From contig CANUEZ040000117.1 of assembly GCA_948099385.1 (NCBI GenBank), forward strand, positions 2,466,001-2,530,000: a stretch of 64,000 nucleotides of DNA, given 5' to 3'. Under the pieces are notes generated by a model that was not told the origin of the DNA, did no database searches, and saw only the letters and a program-made list of their open reading frames with translations. The translations under genes and the position numbers were made by a program. Below, one piece after another: positions 23,815 through 35,884 of this stretch (its first letter is position 1; the number at the start of each line of letters is the position of its first letter). The DNA comes from Fasciola hepatica (Eukaryota; Platyhelminthes; Trematoda; Plagiorchiida; Fasciolidae).

Positions 23815-24000
23815 AGGTCACACTGATCCAGTGTGACCTTATATACATCGATCTTTATTTCATCTGACCGAGTCCATAATGGCGACGGTTCCTCATTCGA
23901 TGATGAACCGATTATTGTGAGCAAACGTTTCCAGAACTAATGAATAAATTGTGACCGAATGCGTGCTGATACGTTTGCATTCGGTTCATGATCACGTAAG
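23815..24000. repeat. Cluster of short hairpins
   Basis: AGGTCACACTG and CAGTGTGACCT (23,815-23,839) form a perfect 11-bp stem with a 3-base loop. About 50 bases on, GGTTC...GAACC encloses CTCATTCGATGAT, and ACCGAATGC / GCATTCGGT form a third pair around 23,962-23,995. This may be the remains of a small inverted-repeat element. The first stem also carries AGGTCA/TGACCT half-sites of nuclear-receptor type, but no function is implied. Confidence 0.45.
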
Positions 24001-26140
24001 AGAAAAATTAAGTAACGACACAGTCTCTAAATCAATTATGTATACGAATTTCAGCGAAACTTCTTACCCAGCTTTGGATTAGTCATTTAGTATAAGTAAC
24101 GTGACTTGTTTCAAAATGCCTCTTCTTACAGTGTACCTGATCTTATCTTTTGAAAACTAACAGTTGAGTTCAGCTTTTTCACCTCGTACGGACAGCAATA
24201 ACATATGTTTGTATTCATAATATAATATCTACTTTTCAAAGATCTAGCACTCCCCTACCATCCCTATCTCCTCACGTTTTCTGCTGACCATAAAATAAAG
24301 GATTTTCTTCTAAAGGAAAACGGGATCTTTTTAGTTAGCCACTTGTTGTAACGACCAGGTATACGGAATCGAAAGTGAAGCACCGGCCCATGTTTTAATG
24401 CCGAAATGAAACCGTCAGTTGGTATTCAACCAGAGTAACGCGAAGTAAACATGTTTGTCTGGTCAAACATGAAACCACGGTTAAATTACCCTCCTTCAAC
24501 TACTAACCTCGCATTTCTGTGTTGTAACTGCCACCTAGCAACGTGCTAGCTTCGGCCAAAGTAACGTTATGAAGCAAGTACCCGGTAATAGGAAATGATC
24601 ACGAGATGATAGAAAGGCTTTGGTGGTTGGCCTAGTAACAATCTGGGTGCGGTGGAAAATACTGGATTATGTGCCGGAGTGAAAAGAATTTTTAAGCGAC
24701 TGTCTGCTGAATCTGATTCGGTCACTTCATCTTTAAATCTTTTAACAATTAACCTTGCACTTTTGCACTTTAGTTCTGTTTACTTATTCGCAGCATCTTT
24801 CAGCGGTGAGAAACAATAATGAAAGCAATAGGGGAAAACAAGCAGAAAAGAAACTTATGACGGGAAATCCTAAAGATGAAGAAGGAGCTCTAAAATCACG
24901 GTCACTGACTGCGGCACCTATACATGCCATTTAGTGTCTCCAGTCACTCAGTAGGTCGAAAGCGTGAACCTCAACCCGAAAGCCTGACACGTCTTACTGG
25001 GCCAGGTTCACTTGTCACAGCTGTCGCACATTTTGCCATTACATTTATGGATCACCACGACCCACCACTCAACCACAACCAGCCTCGGAGAATAACGTAC
25101 ATCAAGGAAGTCTATCTGTGGATGTGAGCAGCATATACCCTAGCCAACTTTGCTTGTTTAGATTGAGGGCTTTCCGCAATGACTGACCTTTGGTTCCCAA
25201 CATCATACGCTTGATCTTAACATTGCTGATACGGTATTCCTAACATATTCGAGCCACACAAAGTAGGTATCAACACGGGCAGTGTTTGTGCATATTTTGC
25301 CTGTGTTCACTGTACCCCTGGGCAGTATAGGAGAACTGACCTGATTGTCGCGGTTTACGCGCGATCATCCTGGTCGGGGTTGTATGGACCATGAGCAGAG
25401 CTGCGTGTTATCTCACGGGTCTACAGGTTGTGGATAAGGGAAACGCCACCAAATCGCTGGTTGCTAGTGAATAAACTGGACTCGAGCTCACCGGATGAGA
25501 GGTCGTGGACGAGCAGTGGCAGTGCCTGAAGATGTGATGTGTGTTCGCCTGACCAACATCTTCCTTTCTAGAACATCACGTGAGTATGTTGACTTCACTG
25601 TACCTTGGAGCATACGGCCCACCATAAAATAAAGCTGTAGCCCTTTGTCCTGTTCCATTTACTCGACAAGCCTTTCCACTGCAGGTTAACGATCCGAGCC
25701 AACGGTCGCCGGCCTGTCTAGAGCTTGGAACAAAAGAGGACTGGACTGGGCCACCGAGTGTCACAGAAGCTCCGAACGTGTGTTGGGGACAATATTTTGT
25801 ACCACTGTTCCCGAGACTCTCTGTGGATGATACGTAAATTACGCTTACATTATGCTATGATGTTCCTGATAACCGACGCATCTCATTTCCCAGCGGTCGG
25901 GATGAAAAGATAACAAGCTGGAATGTTGTGCTAAGGATAACAGGCATACCTAGTCTTTTGCAATGTGATATTGCTACTGGATGTTGTTCCGTGGTGGCCC
26001 ACTAACAAAAATGAGAAGAGTCTTCTGGTTCAAAACCATCTTGTTTTATTGCCAGAAAGTAGACAGCTTAAATAAGGTGCAAGGGCCGCTGTCACCAATC
26101 GTCGCTCCACAGTCTACATTATTTCCCGTAGTGAGCCAAA
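24000..26140. other. No gene recognised
   Basis: Short frames only (up to 67 codons). No RNA gene, known repeat or coding motif identified. Confidence 0.4.
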
Positions 26141-26144
26141 AGCG

Positions 26145-26223
26145 GTAGTTTAAGAGCCTTGCTCCTCAGTTTAACTACATCACAAGGCTCTTAAATAGTG
26201 GTCCACAGCTCTTAAACTACGGT
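26145..26223. repeat. Hairpin with three copies of a TTTAAGAGC motif
   Basis: GTAGTTTAAGAGCCTTG (26,145-) is mirrored by CAAGGCTCTTAAATAG (26,183-), a 13-bp perfect stem. A third, inverted copy (AGCTCTTAAACTAC) ends at 26,220. The same word occurs at 11,730. It is likely the terminal repeat of a small non-autonomous element lying next to the LINE that starts at 26.26 kb. Confidence 0.5.
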
Positions 26224-26259
26224 GTTTGACTGTTAGCTTAAGAAAAATACTGTAGCTGG

Positions 26260-28480
26260 TTCAAACTGGCATCGGGTAGCATCTCTGCTGATTTGTTCAT
26301 TGGCGATACGGCAAGTTATCACTTAAGGGGATCCATTCTGGTTTTATCGATCCGTCGTCCTGACATTCATGATTTTATTCACTCCAAGCTTGACCTGGCT
26401 TGCGGACAGGCGCTGACGGGCCGACTGATAACGAGTCTTGGCTGTCTATCAATGATGAGTTGGCCCATACCCTCACAGACGTACGTAGTCAAAGAGTCAC
26501 AACTCAAACGCAGCACGATTGCTACATAGACATCGCTTGCCTTTCGGAATCTCCACTACCCATCTCCGGTACTCAGGGTGTTAAGGATAACATTTATTGG
26601 CTCTATCACAGTGACCTGAGGACAACTCCGGACTTTATGGTGTCGCTTTCGGTCTAAACAAAAAGTCAACAGCACTCCAGTGTTTTGGAAACCCAGTTTT
26701 TCCAGATTGGCCCTGGCACAATCCAGTGAAGCCCTCCAGAACCCGTCGGTGACTGTGATCTGTGCACAGACCAATGCAGCTGAAAACACAACGAAAGATA
26801 ACATGTATGACAACTTACGAGTCGTAAATCATGAAATATTCCTATGGTCGAATTTTCAAAAATTGGATGTGGCAAACACAGATCTGTCTTTTTGGTACTT
26901 TACATCAGACCAACACAATACACGTACGGGATTTCGTAAAATTAGTTGAGTTAGTAAATAGTCCACCGAGTCCACAGGAAATCACAATCGCAGCTGTCAG
27001 GCTGACGTGTTGCATTCGTGTGGACAATTAGGCCGCAAGATTTAATCAGTTGCCCACAAAGAAGTGGCATGTTATTCTTCGGGAAAGAGAGTAGACTGCA
27101 CTAACAGGCTCCTCGGATGAGTCTGCTATCCTTACCCTAGGAAAGTTTGGACTTGATCAACACTACGAGCGTGGACAACCCCCAGTAAATCGGGCCGGTC
27201 CTAACAGATTGGCCGTTTTACAAAGTGCGCTTCCAACAGACCAAAATACATTTTCTGAACTGGTACTCAAACCATGGTCGCATAATGTGATCTAGCTGAG
27301 CTTCATTTATGGATTACTACTGAGAGTACCGCGACGTAATGACGGGAAACACGAAAGGTACAGACCATATCCTTGTATGTGCGCGCTTTGGAATCCATTC
27401 TTATATGCCCCTCCAAATCTCATGACCAAGCCGAATTAAAGTCGCAGCTCCGAAAATTCCAGATACTTGGCACTCTTCATCAAACACTATCCCGACCCAA
27501 CTGGCAACTCTAGCCAGCGTGTAAACGGATGGGTCCACAATGGAATAACAGTGGAAGGTGCTAAGGTCGGTGGCCAAAGAGGCCACATGAAGGGAACTGT
27601 GGCGAACTGGAAAACATCTAAGAGACTTGACCTCAGTGATCACTTTGCAACTTTAAGCCAAGCCACAGAGAGCCTTACCAGCAGGAAGTACCGAACTCGG
27701 AAGACTACACCGAAAGCCCTCGAGTTCGGCTAGAGCCGACGGTAAGAGTTGCTGAGTGGAACTGGCGGGGAAGATTGAGACCGCCTCGGGGAATGGTGAT
27801 TTCAGCAAACTATTTTTACTTATTCGCAACTCCTAGAAAGATCGATGCTAGCCTGAGTTCGTTCAATGTGATGTATCGGGCCAGATGACCTCTAGACAAA
27901 GGGAAAAATAGAACCTTGTGTAGTAATTTTTGACCAGCTTCTCCACCGGCTCTCTGGTCACGTACAGACTCAGCGACTTCTGGGGATCCAGAGACGTGCC
28001 ACATTAACTGCAAACCACCAAGTACAGCGGAAGTCACCAGGATTGTCAGTCTATTAAAAACCACAAAACTTGCTAGGAAGCATGACACACCACCGAAAGT
28101 GTACAAGATCTATTTGTCCTCACTGATCAACAGGCTGCAAGCACTACTAACCTACGTGGGAAGATGAGATATTTCTGAGGGACTGGTGCACGTTCATTCT
28201 GTTAACTATTTTCAAGAAAGGAGACGATATTGTCTGAGAACTACCATGTAGTCAGTGCGATTGACGTCTCTACGAGGATTTCCCTGAGTTAAGGAGTCTG
28301 ATCCCTCCTCAGCTGAGAGACGTTGTCTCACTCGACCGAACCAAGAGGGTTTCCACCGTGACCAAAGCTGCGTAGACCAAATTTTCTTCTGGTACCGGAA
28401 TACAGCTGTAAGTTACAGGAGCCAACAATAGCCTTTGGTGATCTTTTAGTCACCACTGAGGAAGGGACATCAGAGGATAA
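26260..28480 (+). mobile_element. RTE-like LINE, endonuclease plus RT start, heavily decayed
   Basis: Endonuclease traces on the plus strand: YIDIACLSESPLPISGT at about 26,523 and YWLYHSDLRTTPDFM, collinear with the minus-strand element at 54.2 kb (HIEIACISEVRLLNSGT); then VTVICAQTNAAENTTKDNMY near 26,745. RT-side traces are STAEVTRIVSLLKTTKL and HDTPPKVYKIY near 28,018-28,110 (the LKNxKAPGxDGIPPEVYK region) and LSENYHVVSAIDVST at 28,230 (the ENYRGISLIDV motif). The many frameshifts and stops, and the missing YADD region, mark an old copy truncated at its 3' side. RTE elements encode an AP-type endonuclease and an RT for target-primed insertion. Confidence 0.75.
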
Positions 28481-28844
28481 TCCACAAGTTGTTGAGTAAA
28501 AACAAATCACAACAATCATCAAAGGAAAACAGGTCTAAAATTGGACTAATTTTGGAGGGTCCAATAAAAGTGAAACTGTGCCTGAAAAATGCAGCGCATG
28601 AAGCGACAGCAGTTCGATCGGTTGCTTGTTTACAAAAATGTATCAAATATGCCATGTTGTCTGGTGGTTTAGTCCTCCGGAATGCTGTTAATCAGATCCC
28701 TACACAAGACTACCAGGCCCCTTAACTGGGTTCGGAAATTCACGTGACGTACCCTCGCGCGTTATAGGTGTGTCGTAAAGGCTCGGTTACTGCACCTTGA
28801 GTTGTGATTCCTAATTAACCTACAATGGCTACTAAGCAATCAAC

Positions 28845-29955
28845 AATGGCTGCTAAATGACAGGAAAGTCGGTAGAATCTAACGTCATGCCACTAAACTC
28901 ACAAGGATCCCGAGGATGTACCAAGCTTCCTCTAACGCACAGGTTTCCGTGTACGAAGAATCTTCTGATTCCGAAATTATTTCCGAAGTAAGACTGAGTT
29001 GTTTTCTATCAACGTTGTTGCACGACTGTGACTTCCGCTGGACAATGAACAAAAAGAGTGACTGTCTACCATAATGTCCAACTGAGTCCGACCACGATGA
29101 TCTCGGACCTGGAGATTGAAGACTCTCGAGTTCGGAGATCCTTGTGCCACACTTGAAGCAGTCCCCTGGAAACTCGACTGCCTCACGAAGACCACTGACC
29201 TAGAAGCCAAGACAGCAACAATGAAGGATTTTCGACTTACCCAGGGCAGTTAGCTCGATATCTGTCCACCAAAGACCAAAAAGTCGAATAGATACCATCG
29301 TTCAAATAAATATCTAGTGTCAACTCTGCTCTCAAATGACCAGACGAACGACGAATTACTATCAACGACTGACAAGCACAAAAAGCCTTCCTTCAGCTCC
29401 CACGTGTGCCGTGGATACGAAGCAAAATTACCCTCGGAACAAAAATATGCATCTTCTGTGTCGCTATTCGGCTCATGTACACATAGAGATGGGGAAAATG
29501 GCCACTGTCAACTGAAGATACCAGAAAGTTAAGGGGTTTTCATTGCTGGTGTATACGGCAAATTCTTAGTGCAAAGTACCACGAAAGATTACTAAACGAC
29601 GAAATAAGGAAATGATGATCCGATGTTGAGCAACTTTCTGTTTTCTTTAATTCCTGTGCACTAGAGGGGTTCAGCTACCCACTCTAGCGACTCGATGCCG
29701 AACTGTCCAGATAAACACTGCCTTACACTTTGTGAGAGATACTGCTGTCGCCTTGGAGGTCAAATAAAAACGTGAAAAACCAAGGTCAAGAAGTACTTGA
29801 AAATCTTGGGACTACGGTCCATCTGCGGTCTTTGTTACTGGAAGCAAAACTGAGTCACGATCTGTGCAGAGTTCTCATCCAACCACGGAGCATGGTCGTC
29901 GATGATCAGCGATATCCACGGGGTGGCTTTTCCTCTAGCAGGAGATAGTCGAGTA
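28845..29955 (+). repeat. Unclassified interspersed repeat, copy 1 (inverted partner at 56.5 kb)
   Basis: Very similar over most of its length to the reverse complement of 56,515-57,440. Identical long blocks cover GAATCTTCTGATTCCG, AATAAATATCTAGTGTC and ACTACGGTCCATCT. It carries an open frame of 71 codons (29,317-29,532) that differs from the partner frame by a single residue (serine versus proline at position 6). This copy holds roughly 200 bp extra between 29,040 and 29,300. No RT, transposase or LTR signature is seen. The left end has short degenerate tandem units containing AATGGCTACTAA. Confidence 0.85.
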
Positions 29956-32900
29956 AAATTAAGCAAATATATCCGATCACCGATGAGAAGTCGCTTGTAG
30001 CCAGTGCCCTATGCGGTTCAAAAGCCAACTACGTTTTGCTTATACGCGACGAAATTGCATCCCATATCAGATCATCCGGTGAGGTGTAACTAGCTAAGAA
30101 ACGAATACTTACCTACTTCAGCCAAGGCTTCCCCCAATTAGACTAAGGTTTGGAGTGGGGTCAGCCCAATTCTACCGCATCCTCCTATACTTCGAAGATG
30201 CGATATGCTTCCCAGGCATTACTACACTGTCGTTTACGGACTATCTACGAAAATATACTGCTTACCTTACACGTCAGACAATTTACCGCAAGTCGACAGA
30301 TGGATGCAGCTATTCTCAGTTGACGTTAGGGTCATTTCTAAAATTATTTTGCTGTGAAAAGTTGAAAAAGAAGAACAATAGAGGCAGCCTCATCACTTCA
30401 GGCAGTGAACTCCGGTGGGAGGTCGTCGCAAACATGAACTCCTCCTCGGCCGTATATTTCAGGAATAAGAAATATGTCCTGGATCTACGGTGAATAACTG
30501 GTGATCTGCCATGAATATAGTGATAACCAAACCCGTTACACCTTGTTCTCGGTGATCATTATTCGGTGGTTACATAACTACTTTGCGGTTAGGATAACGA
30601 AAGGTCGGTGTAGCACGACCTACAGATCAGCTGTGTCAGTGTAAGGTCTAGCTGAAAATCGGTTTGAATTACGTCACCCATATGAGATGGGCCATTTATG
30701 ATTGTCGAAAATGCCACAAAAATCTCATGAGATGATGATGTTATCAATGAAAGAACTGTCAATGGAGTGTCCCATTATTCTGCAGAATTCAAGAAGTTAT
30801 GGCTCAAAAAGCTACTCGATCTCGGAGCTCTGAAAAATCGGAGTTTGGTGAGTTACCTGGTAATGTTCTTCATCTAGTTCGAAGGCTACCTTTTATTTTA
30901 TTACATTGCCATCGGCATCTAAAGGAACATGTATATACACGGAATAGAACTGTCTTCTTGATAATTTTTGGGGTCATCGCAATAACTCGAATGCAACGTC
31001 GACGGTTAACGAGGGAATCAAATTGACATCATTTTATAACGGATTGTCAAAGGAGTGTTTCTTCTGTAGATTTCGAGTGAATTCCTCACTGAATGCATAC
31101 CGTGGTTATTCATTCTAAGTTTAGTCTAACCCAGAATATATTTTATGAACTTCGCGGTGGGATTATCACGAATGTGATAGTTTAACTGAGGCTTTGGTTC
31201 ATGAGAGAAAAATGAATCATTTGGTCTAGATTTCCTTCGAAATTAGTAAACAGTATTGTATTTTGTAAAGGCTTTTCCTAAATGATAAAGCTTTTATTTC
31301 AGGTCGAATTAGACGTATTTAATTCTGTGTTGACACTGGAAATAGGAAGGAACACTGTTGGATAGTGCCTGCCTGCTGTATTCATTTTATAACTTCAACC
31401 TCATAAAGATCATAATTCGATGACAGTATCACTTAGCAATTATTTGTTTCCTCCAATGATGTGAGTCGCATCACACGAAAACGTGCTTGCCTTCATATCG
31501 AGTGGTTGCACAGCCTGACGCACACGTGACCTTCATAAATCGATCTAAGTATCGATCGTGTACGGTTCGCCCGGTCAGAATCTTATCACCTAGCCCTATC
31601 GAAACACGTTTTACATCGTAAAAACATGTGCTTCGGTCACCGTTTCTTGTGTTGTTGTTTCTTGTGTTCCGGATTTGCGTGCATTTTCATCGGCACCTTT
31701 AATCGACAGTTTGTTACCTTCAGTGAAAGAATAGTGTCTCCAGCGTATGCGACGGGAATCACATTTCCTGTTTGTTTTGCGTTAATCATAACTGTGGATT
31801 TGGTGACAATTTTTCTACAAATCTCACTTAGTGATTAAATTGGATGCAACTGACAATAACTAACTGAAAATCAATGAAAACCACAGAAACTAACAACACA
31901 TATCGTTTCTTTTAGATGAATTTAAGGGATTTTATAGATTACACCTATGAATCTGGGCAGTTCTTAAACACTTTTCATCATTCTGATAAACAGCTTCCTT
32001 TACTCTGTCAAAGAATTTTATAAGATTAGGCGAAAATCGTATTGAATCTGGGTTGTTTTATGAATGTCCTTTCTGTGAAAAACGCAGCTTTTCATGTATT
32101 CGTTGGTTGCCCCGGGTAGTTAATTGATACATTATTTTTCCTAAAACAGAATGCTGAACTTTAAGCCGTGTGTAGCACTCCATCAACTGCAGTACGCTGA
32201 TAACAATAAAAAGGAAAAGAAACTTCTACAATTCATCCTGAAATACTTAAAAAACGGTAACTAGTGCCTCGACCGTTGTTAATACGCTCAATTTTGTATT
32301 TCGATTGTTCAGATTCGAGTTTTCAGAATAAGCGTGATACACGTGAATAAGTCGGAATTGTAACAGAAACAAGACTGGACAGCCTGGTTTATATCGTCTG
32401 AGTAGACCCTGAATACGCCTACTCAGAAAGACTGCTCCCCATTGGTAGCTTCAGTATAAAACGGGTCATAAGAAAATGTGAAATAGGTCATTGGTGGTGA
32501 ACACTTTCATTAAGTCTATTAGAATGTTTCGCACGTAAGACTTCAGTTCAGCTCCTTTCAGCTCTTTCAGTCAATAATATTATGCTTCATTGCTCTTTCT
32601 CACGGAACACCGAAATCGAAACTTAAATGACAAAAGGGTAGAATAAATAACTGAAAAAATCTATCCATTCCAGTGCACATTTACGGATAAGATAGTCTAA
32701 AGGAGATAATGACAGTGTTCTGAGCAATCTCTCTATAGTCCATTAGTACGGGTTTCATGAATTGGGAGCAACCGTTTTACCACTCATATGCTGACACAAC
32801 CAGTAAACAATCACGTAGTGCATCCCCCTTCGATGCATTGTTAATAGGGCGTCGACTGTCTGGAACATGTATTACATATCCTTTCCTTCATCGCCAGATC

Positions 32901-33020
32901 TACTTACCCGGATGTTGCTCCAGAGGAAGAATATTCTAAATGTGAGTTGCAGAGTGAGCAAATTTTGCAGTCACTACTTGGATTTATGCAAGGATTTATA
33001 AAATTTCAAACAGTTTCATG
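29956..33020. other. No gene recognised
   Basis: Unassigned frames: 30,155-30,493 (+, 112 codons) and 31,626-31,838 (+, 70 codons, very hydrophobic, ending ALIITVDLVTIFLQISLSD). Neither has a recognisable domain, and 31,626 begins in a Cys/Phe-rich stretch. No splice-supported gene could be built. Confidence 0.35.
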
Positions 33021-33026
33021 CCTTTT

Positions 33027-33090
33027 TATGTACGCGTGCATGTCTGTGTGTAAGAGGGTCTGTACGTGTGTGTGCGCATGTCTGGTATTC
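33027..33090. repeat. Imperfect GT-rich microsatellite
   Basis: TGTCTGTGTGTAAG and ACGTGTGTGTGCGCATG form a short degenerate GT tract. Confidence 0.6.
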
Positions 33091-33289
33091 GGCCGTTAGA
33101 ATGACAACCTCTGAGTACGTATAGTGTTCTGGTCCTCTTTTTTAGTCACTAACCTCGCTTTGGTTTCGGTTACCAACTCAGTGCTTCCGAATCGGTAGTG
33201 GAATAAAATCGAATTATGAAGAGTAAACAAAACCAGAAAAAGGTACAGTTCAAAATCATAAACAAAGCACATTCCGTTTAAGGTACTCC

Positions 33290-33480
33290 ACTTGTCAAGG
33301 CAGTTCGCCATGTCTTTTAATGCCATCAGCTGTCCTGGGGTAGGATCTCGTGGTCCCTTTACAGGAAGCATAACATGTCCTGCATAGCTAAGCCCGTATC
33401 CCAGACTGACAGCCACGATATTGCATATTGCTGAGTCTATCTTTGGGCATGTGTAACACCTCCCGGCAATCGTTGCCGGC
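33290..33480 (-). mobile_element. Probable RTE-like LINE 3'-end fragment
   Basis: On the minus strand HMPKDRLS is followed, in another frame, by SYAGHVMLPVKGPRDPTPGQ and MALKDMANCLDKW. This parallels the RTE C terminus (RMPxDRLP ... GHVRLPGWGPRDPxxQWLxxLKDMAxxRxQW). Indels separate the frames. Confidence 0.55.
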
Positions 33481-34430
33481 TGCGGCTAAGCGACTGATCA
33501 ATGGACTAATCCTTGGACCCTCAAGTACAGTGCTAACCTCAGCCCCATAGGTAGTGTGGCCGTGGTTGTGATTGTGAAATCAGTGTGGAAATGCAGGAAG
33601 TGGAAACTTAATTACGAGGGGCGACTTGTTTAACCTATATTTGACTAGAAGTGAAAGGAGGAATCATCTCACTTTCACGTAAAGTACATCAAAAGTGATG
33701 GCTAATTTCGCTTCCGGCTTGGTCACTGCTGGCAGGTTATTAGGGCGCATTCCGAGTTTCACCGATTACGTCTTTGGCCAAGGCAGTTGAAGTGCCTGGA
33801 CTATAATCGTTTTTGTTCTCACTACAGCGATAGCCCACGTCCGGATTCGGACTGCCTTGGATCAGTGGGGCCGATGGACCAAAATGTCATTAAATGGATC
33901 ATTTTTTTCAGTCTTACCATCACTATCAAGCCATTCAACGGCTATTGAACTACACTCTTCATCGATCCAATCAGTAGGGGAACAACTATGTAACAAATCT
34001 TTGTGACCACTTCCGACCAAGTGGCGAAAGCTTGCTGACCTCGGCCTAAGTGATGCGGTTAAGTTTTGTGAGTTCATCTTAGTCATCCCCTTACGAATGT
34101 ACTTTGGGATGTGTTCGACCATTCTGTGGTTCGCAGTGAAGTGGTCAGATCTGACTGAAATAACCGGTGTGACCTCCAGTCCGCCACAAACGGATTCTAT
34201 GGCATGGTAACTGCATTTTGATGTATGCAATCCCTGATACAATGATTAGTCCGGTAGCTAATTACTGAAAGTGACTCATTTTTAATCTCCATCTTCGAGT
34301 TAATCAGGTTTGTGAAAAATTAGCTCCAACTATTCTTTCGACTGTTAAGAGATGTAAAATCAACACAGGTCAGTTTTGAAAACAACCAAATTGTCTTAGC
34401 CAAACTCTACGGGTATCATTTCTCATACCT
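33480..34430. other. No gene recognised; unassigned 126-codon minus ORF
   Basis: 34,242-33,862 on the minus strand is open for 126 codons, with mixed composition (DWIDEECSSIAVEWLDSDG) but no family I recognise. It could be an exon or chance. Confidence 0.3.
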
Positions 34431-34439
34431 TTTTCCTCA

Positions 34440-34715
34440 GACTTAAGAACCGGTTGAGATCGCGTACCTTAGAGCGTTTGATTTCCACATTGGAGATCAG
34501 AGGGCCGGATCCCCATCATCACCCGTTACTTTGGCGGTAGGCAGTAATCCCCATTGTTGTCCGGCTTATTACCACCCGTTGGGACCTTTTGTGCTTATCC
34601 ACTCCAAGTCTCAGGGTCTGGTTGCTGGTTATCCCTTCGACGCAGTTGGCCTTTGTTGATAAGAGGTATACCCCTTCAATTACACTCATGCGCAAGCATG
34701 AAATAAAAAAAAACA
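34440..34715 (+). repeat. tRNA-derived SINE, group A, with A-rich tail
   Basis: The body matches the other group A copies: GGCGGTAGGCAGTAATCCCC, TTGTTGTCCGGCTTATTACC, ACTCCAAGTCTCAGGGTCTG. It ends in CATGAAATAAAAAAAAAC, an A-rich tail that fixes the orientation. The head from about 34,440 is a diverged tRNA-like region. Confidence 0.8.
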
Positions 34716-35127
34716 GTATAGTTCATTCTAATGGGCCCACTGAGCTAAAAGTATTGTTACCGTATTAACATGAAAAAACATTGCTCCTTACTCTGCCAGA
34801 CCATTTCACGCCCTTTATACCAAACCCTGCAAAACAGATGTCAGATTTTGACAGATAAGCGATGACCTGGAATATTGTCTAAATGACGAACAACAAAAAC
34901 AGCCAACCTTGCGAATTGGATGATATATGGGGCTGATTGAACTCCACCGTTATGTTTGGGTTTCATCAATTTAACTCGTTACAAGATCGAAATTCATTTG
35001 GAGATGCTGTATTCGCGATCAGAGATAGCAGAACATGCAATAGTTGCACTCCATTTATTTGTAAGAGCGCAAACGCTGCAGAACCGCAGCCAGTTCTTAA
35101 ACCGCGAGCAACTTAGTAAGTAAATAA
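34716..35127. other. No gene recognised
   Basis: Nothing identified between the SINE and the cysteine-rich ORF. Confidence 0.4.
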
Positions 35128-35337
35128 ATGAATAAGCAAACGAGTAAGAGAGTGGAGCTACATGTGCTCAAAAGCATAACGACTAGTAAGATCAGTCGAT
35201 GCGCGGAACGATCGATAAGTCAATATTGTCCGCGCCGAAGTACTAGATGTTCATGCCAAGCAAACGGATGTCCATGCACGAAAGGAATACTGATTGGCTG
35301 TCCGCGCTGTACGTGTGATGTTAACCAGGCACATTAG
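35128..35337 (+). CDS. Small cysteine-rich ORF (69 codons), CXC-like pattern, unknown
   Basis: ATG directly after an in-frame TAA, ending in TAG. The C-terminal half holds the cysteine run QYCPRRSTRCSCQANGCPC then GCPRCTC, spaced C-x7-C-x-C-x4-C-x-C-x7-C-x2-C-x-C. This resembles small zinc-binding CXC-type modules such as those at the ends of MSL2-like proteins and of some transposon proteins, but I cannot assign it. The basic N-terminal half (MNKQTSKRVELH) has no known motif. It may be an isolated exon, a remnant of a mobile element, or chance. Confidence 0.3.
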   Translation: MNKQTSKRVELHVLKSITTSKISRCAERSISQYCPRRSTRCSCQANGCPCTKGILIGCPRCTCDVNQAH

Positions 35338-35339
35338 GA

Positions 35340-35880
35340 GTCGTTCGTGATTGTCCAGTCAAGGGGGTTATCACTAATGAGGAATGTTCAAATCAATAGT
35401 TGACGAAGTGGTAACGTAGAAAATTCGTTCGTCAAGGATTAGTTCTGCTAATTCTTTCAGTATGGGTTCACAATAAAATTCATAACCGTCATTTTCATAG
35501 AAAAGCCATTACAAATACACCACTTTCACTGATGAGTTAAAGCATCATGTGCTCCAAGTCAGATCTCAGTTTGACCGTCAATACCAGGTGATACTAAATG
35601 ATATACTAGGCATACCATTAACTGACACAATTTCTCGATACAACTTTCCGACATATTTCATGAGAGCCCCATTCCGTGGTGTATCTGTATGGTGCATCCG
35701 AGTTCAGACCATCTAAGAGGTAACATTTTGAGCCTGAAAATGAAAAAAACCGGTCTTGTGATGAACTCGGATCGCACTTATCCATACACGTTTAGCCATT
35801 TACCAGTCCTGTAAGCACTATTGTAGTAGCATGAAGATCGCTCTTTGAACACAATCCTTCTCCGCAAAATTCATTCTAAA
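35340..35880. other. No gene recognised
   Basis: No ORF of note and no recognised repeat. Confidence 0.4.
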
Positions 35881-35884
35881 TTAA

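Noticed and set aside
31626..31838. Hydrophobic 70-codon ORF as a possible transmembrane exon
   Set aside because: T-rich DNA readily gives Phe/Leu/Ile/Val-rich frames; no flanking exon or motif supports it.
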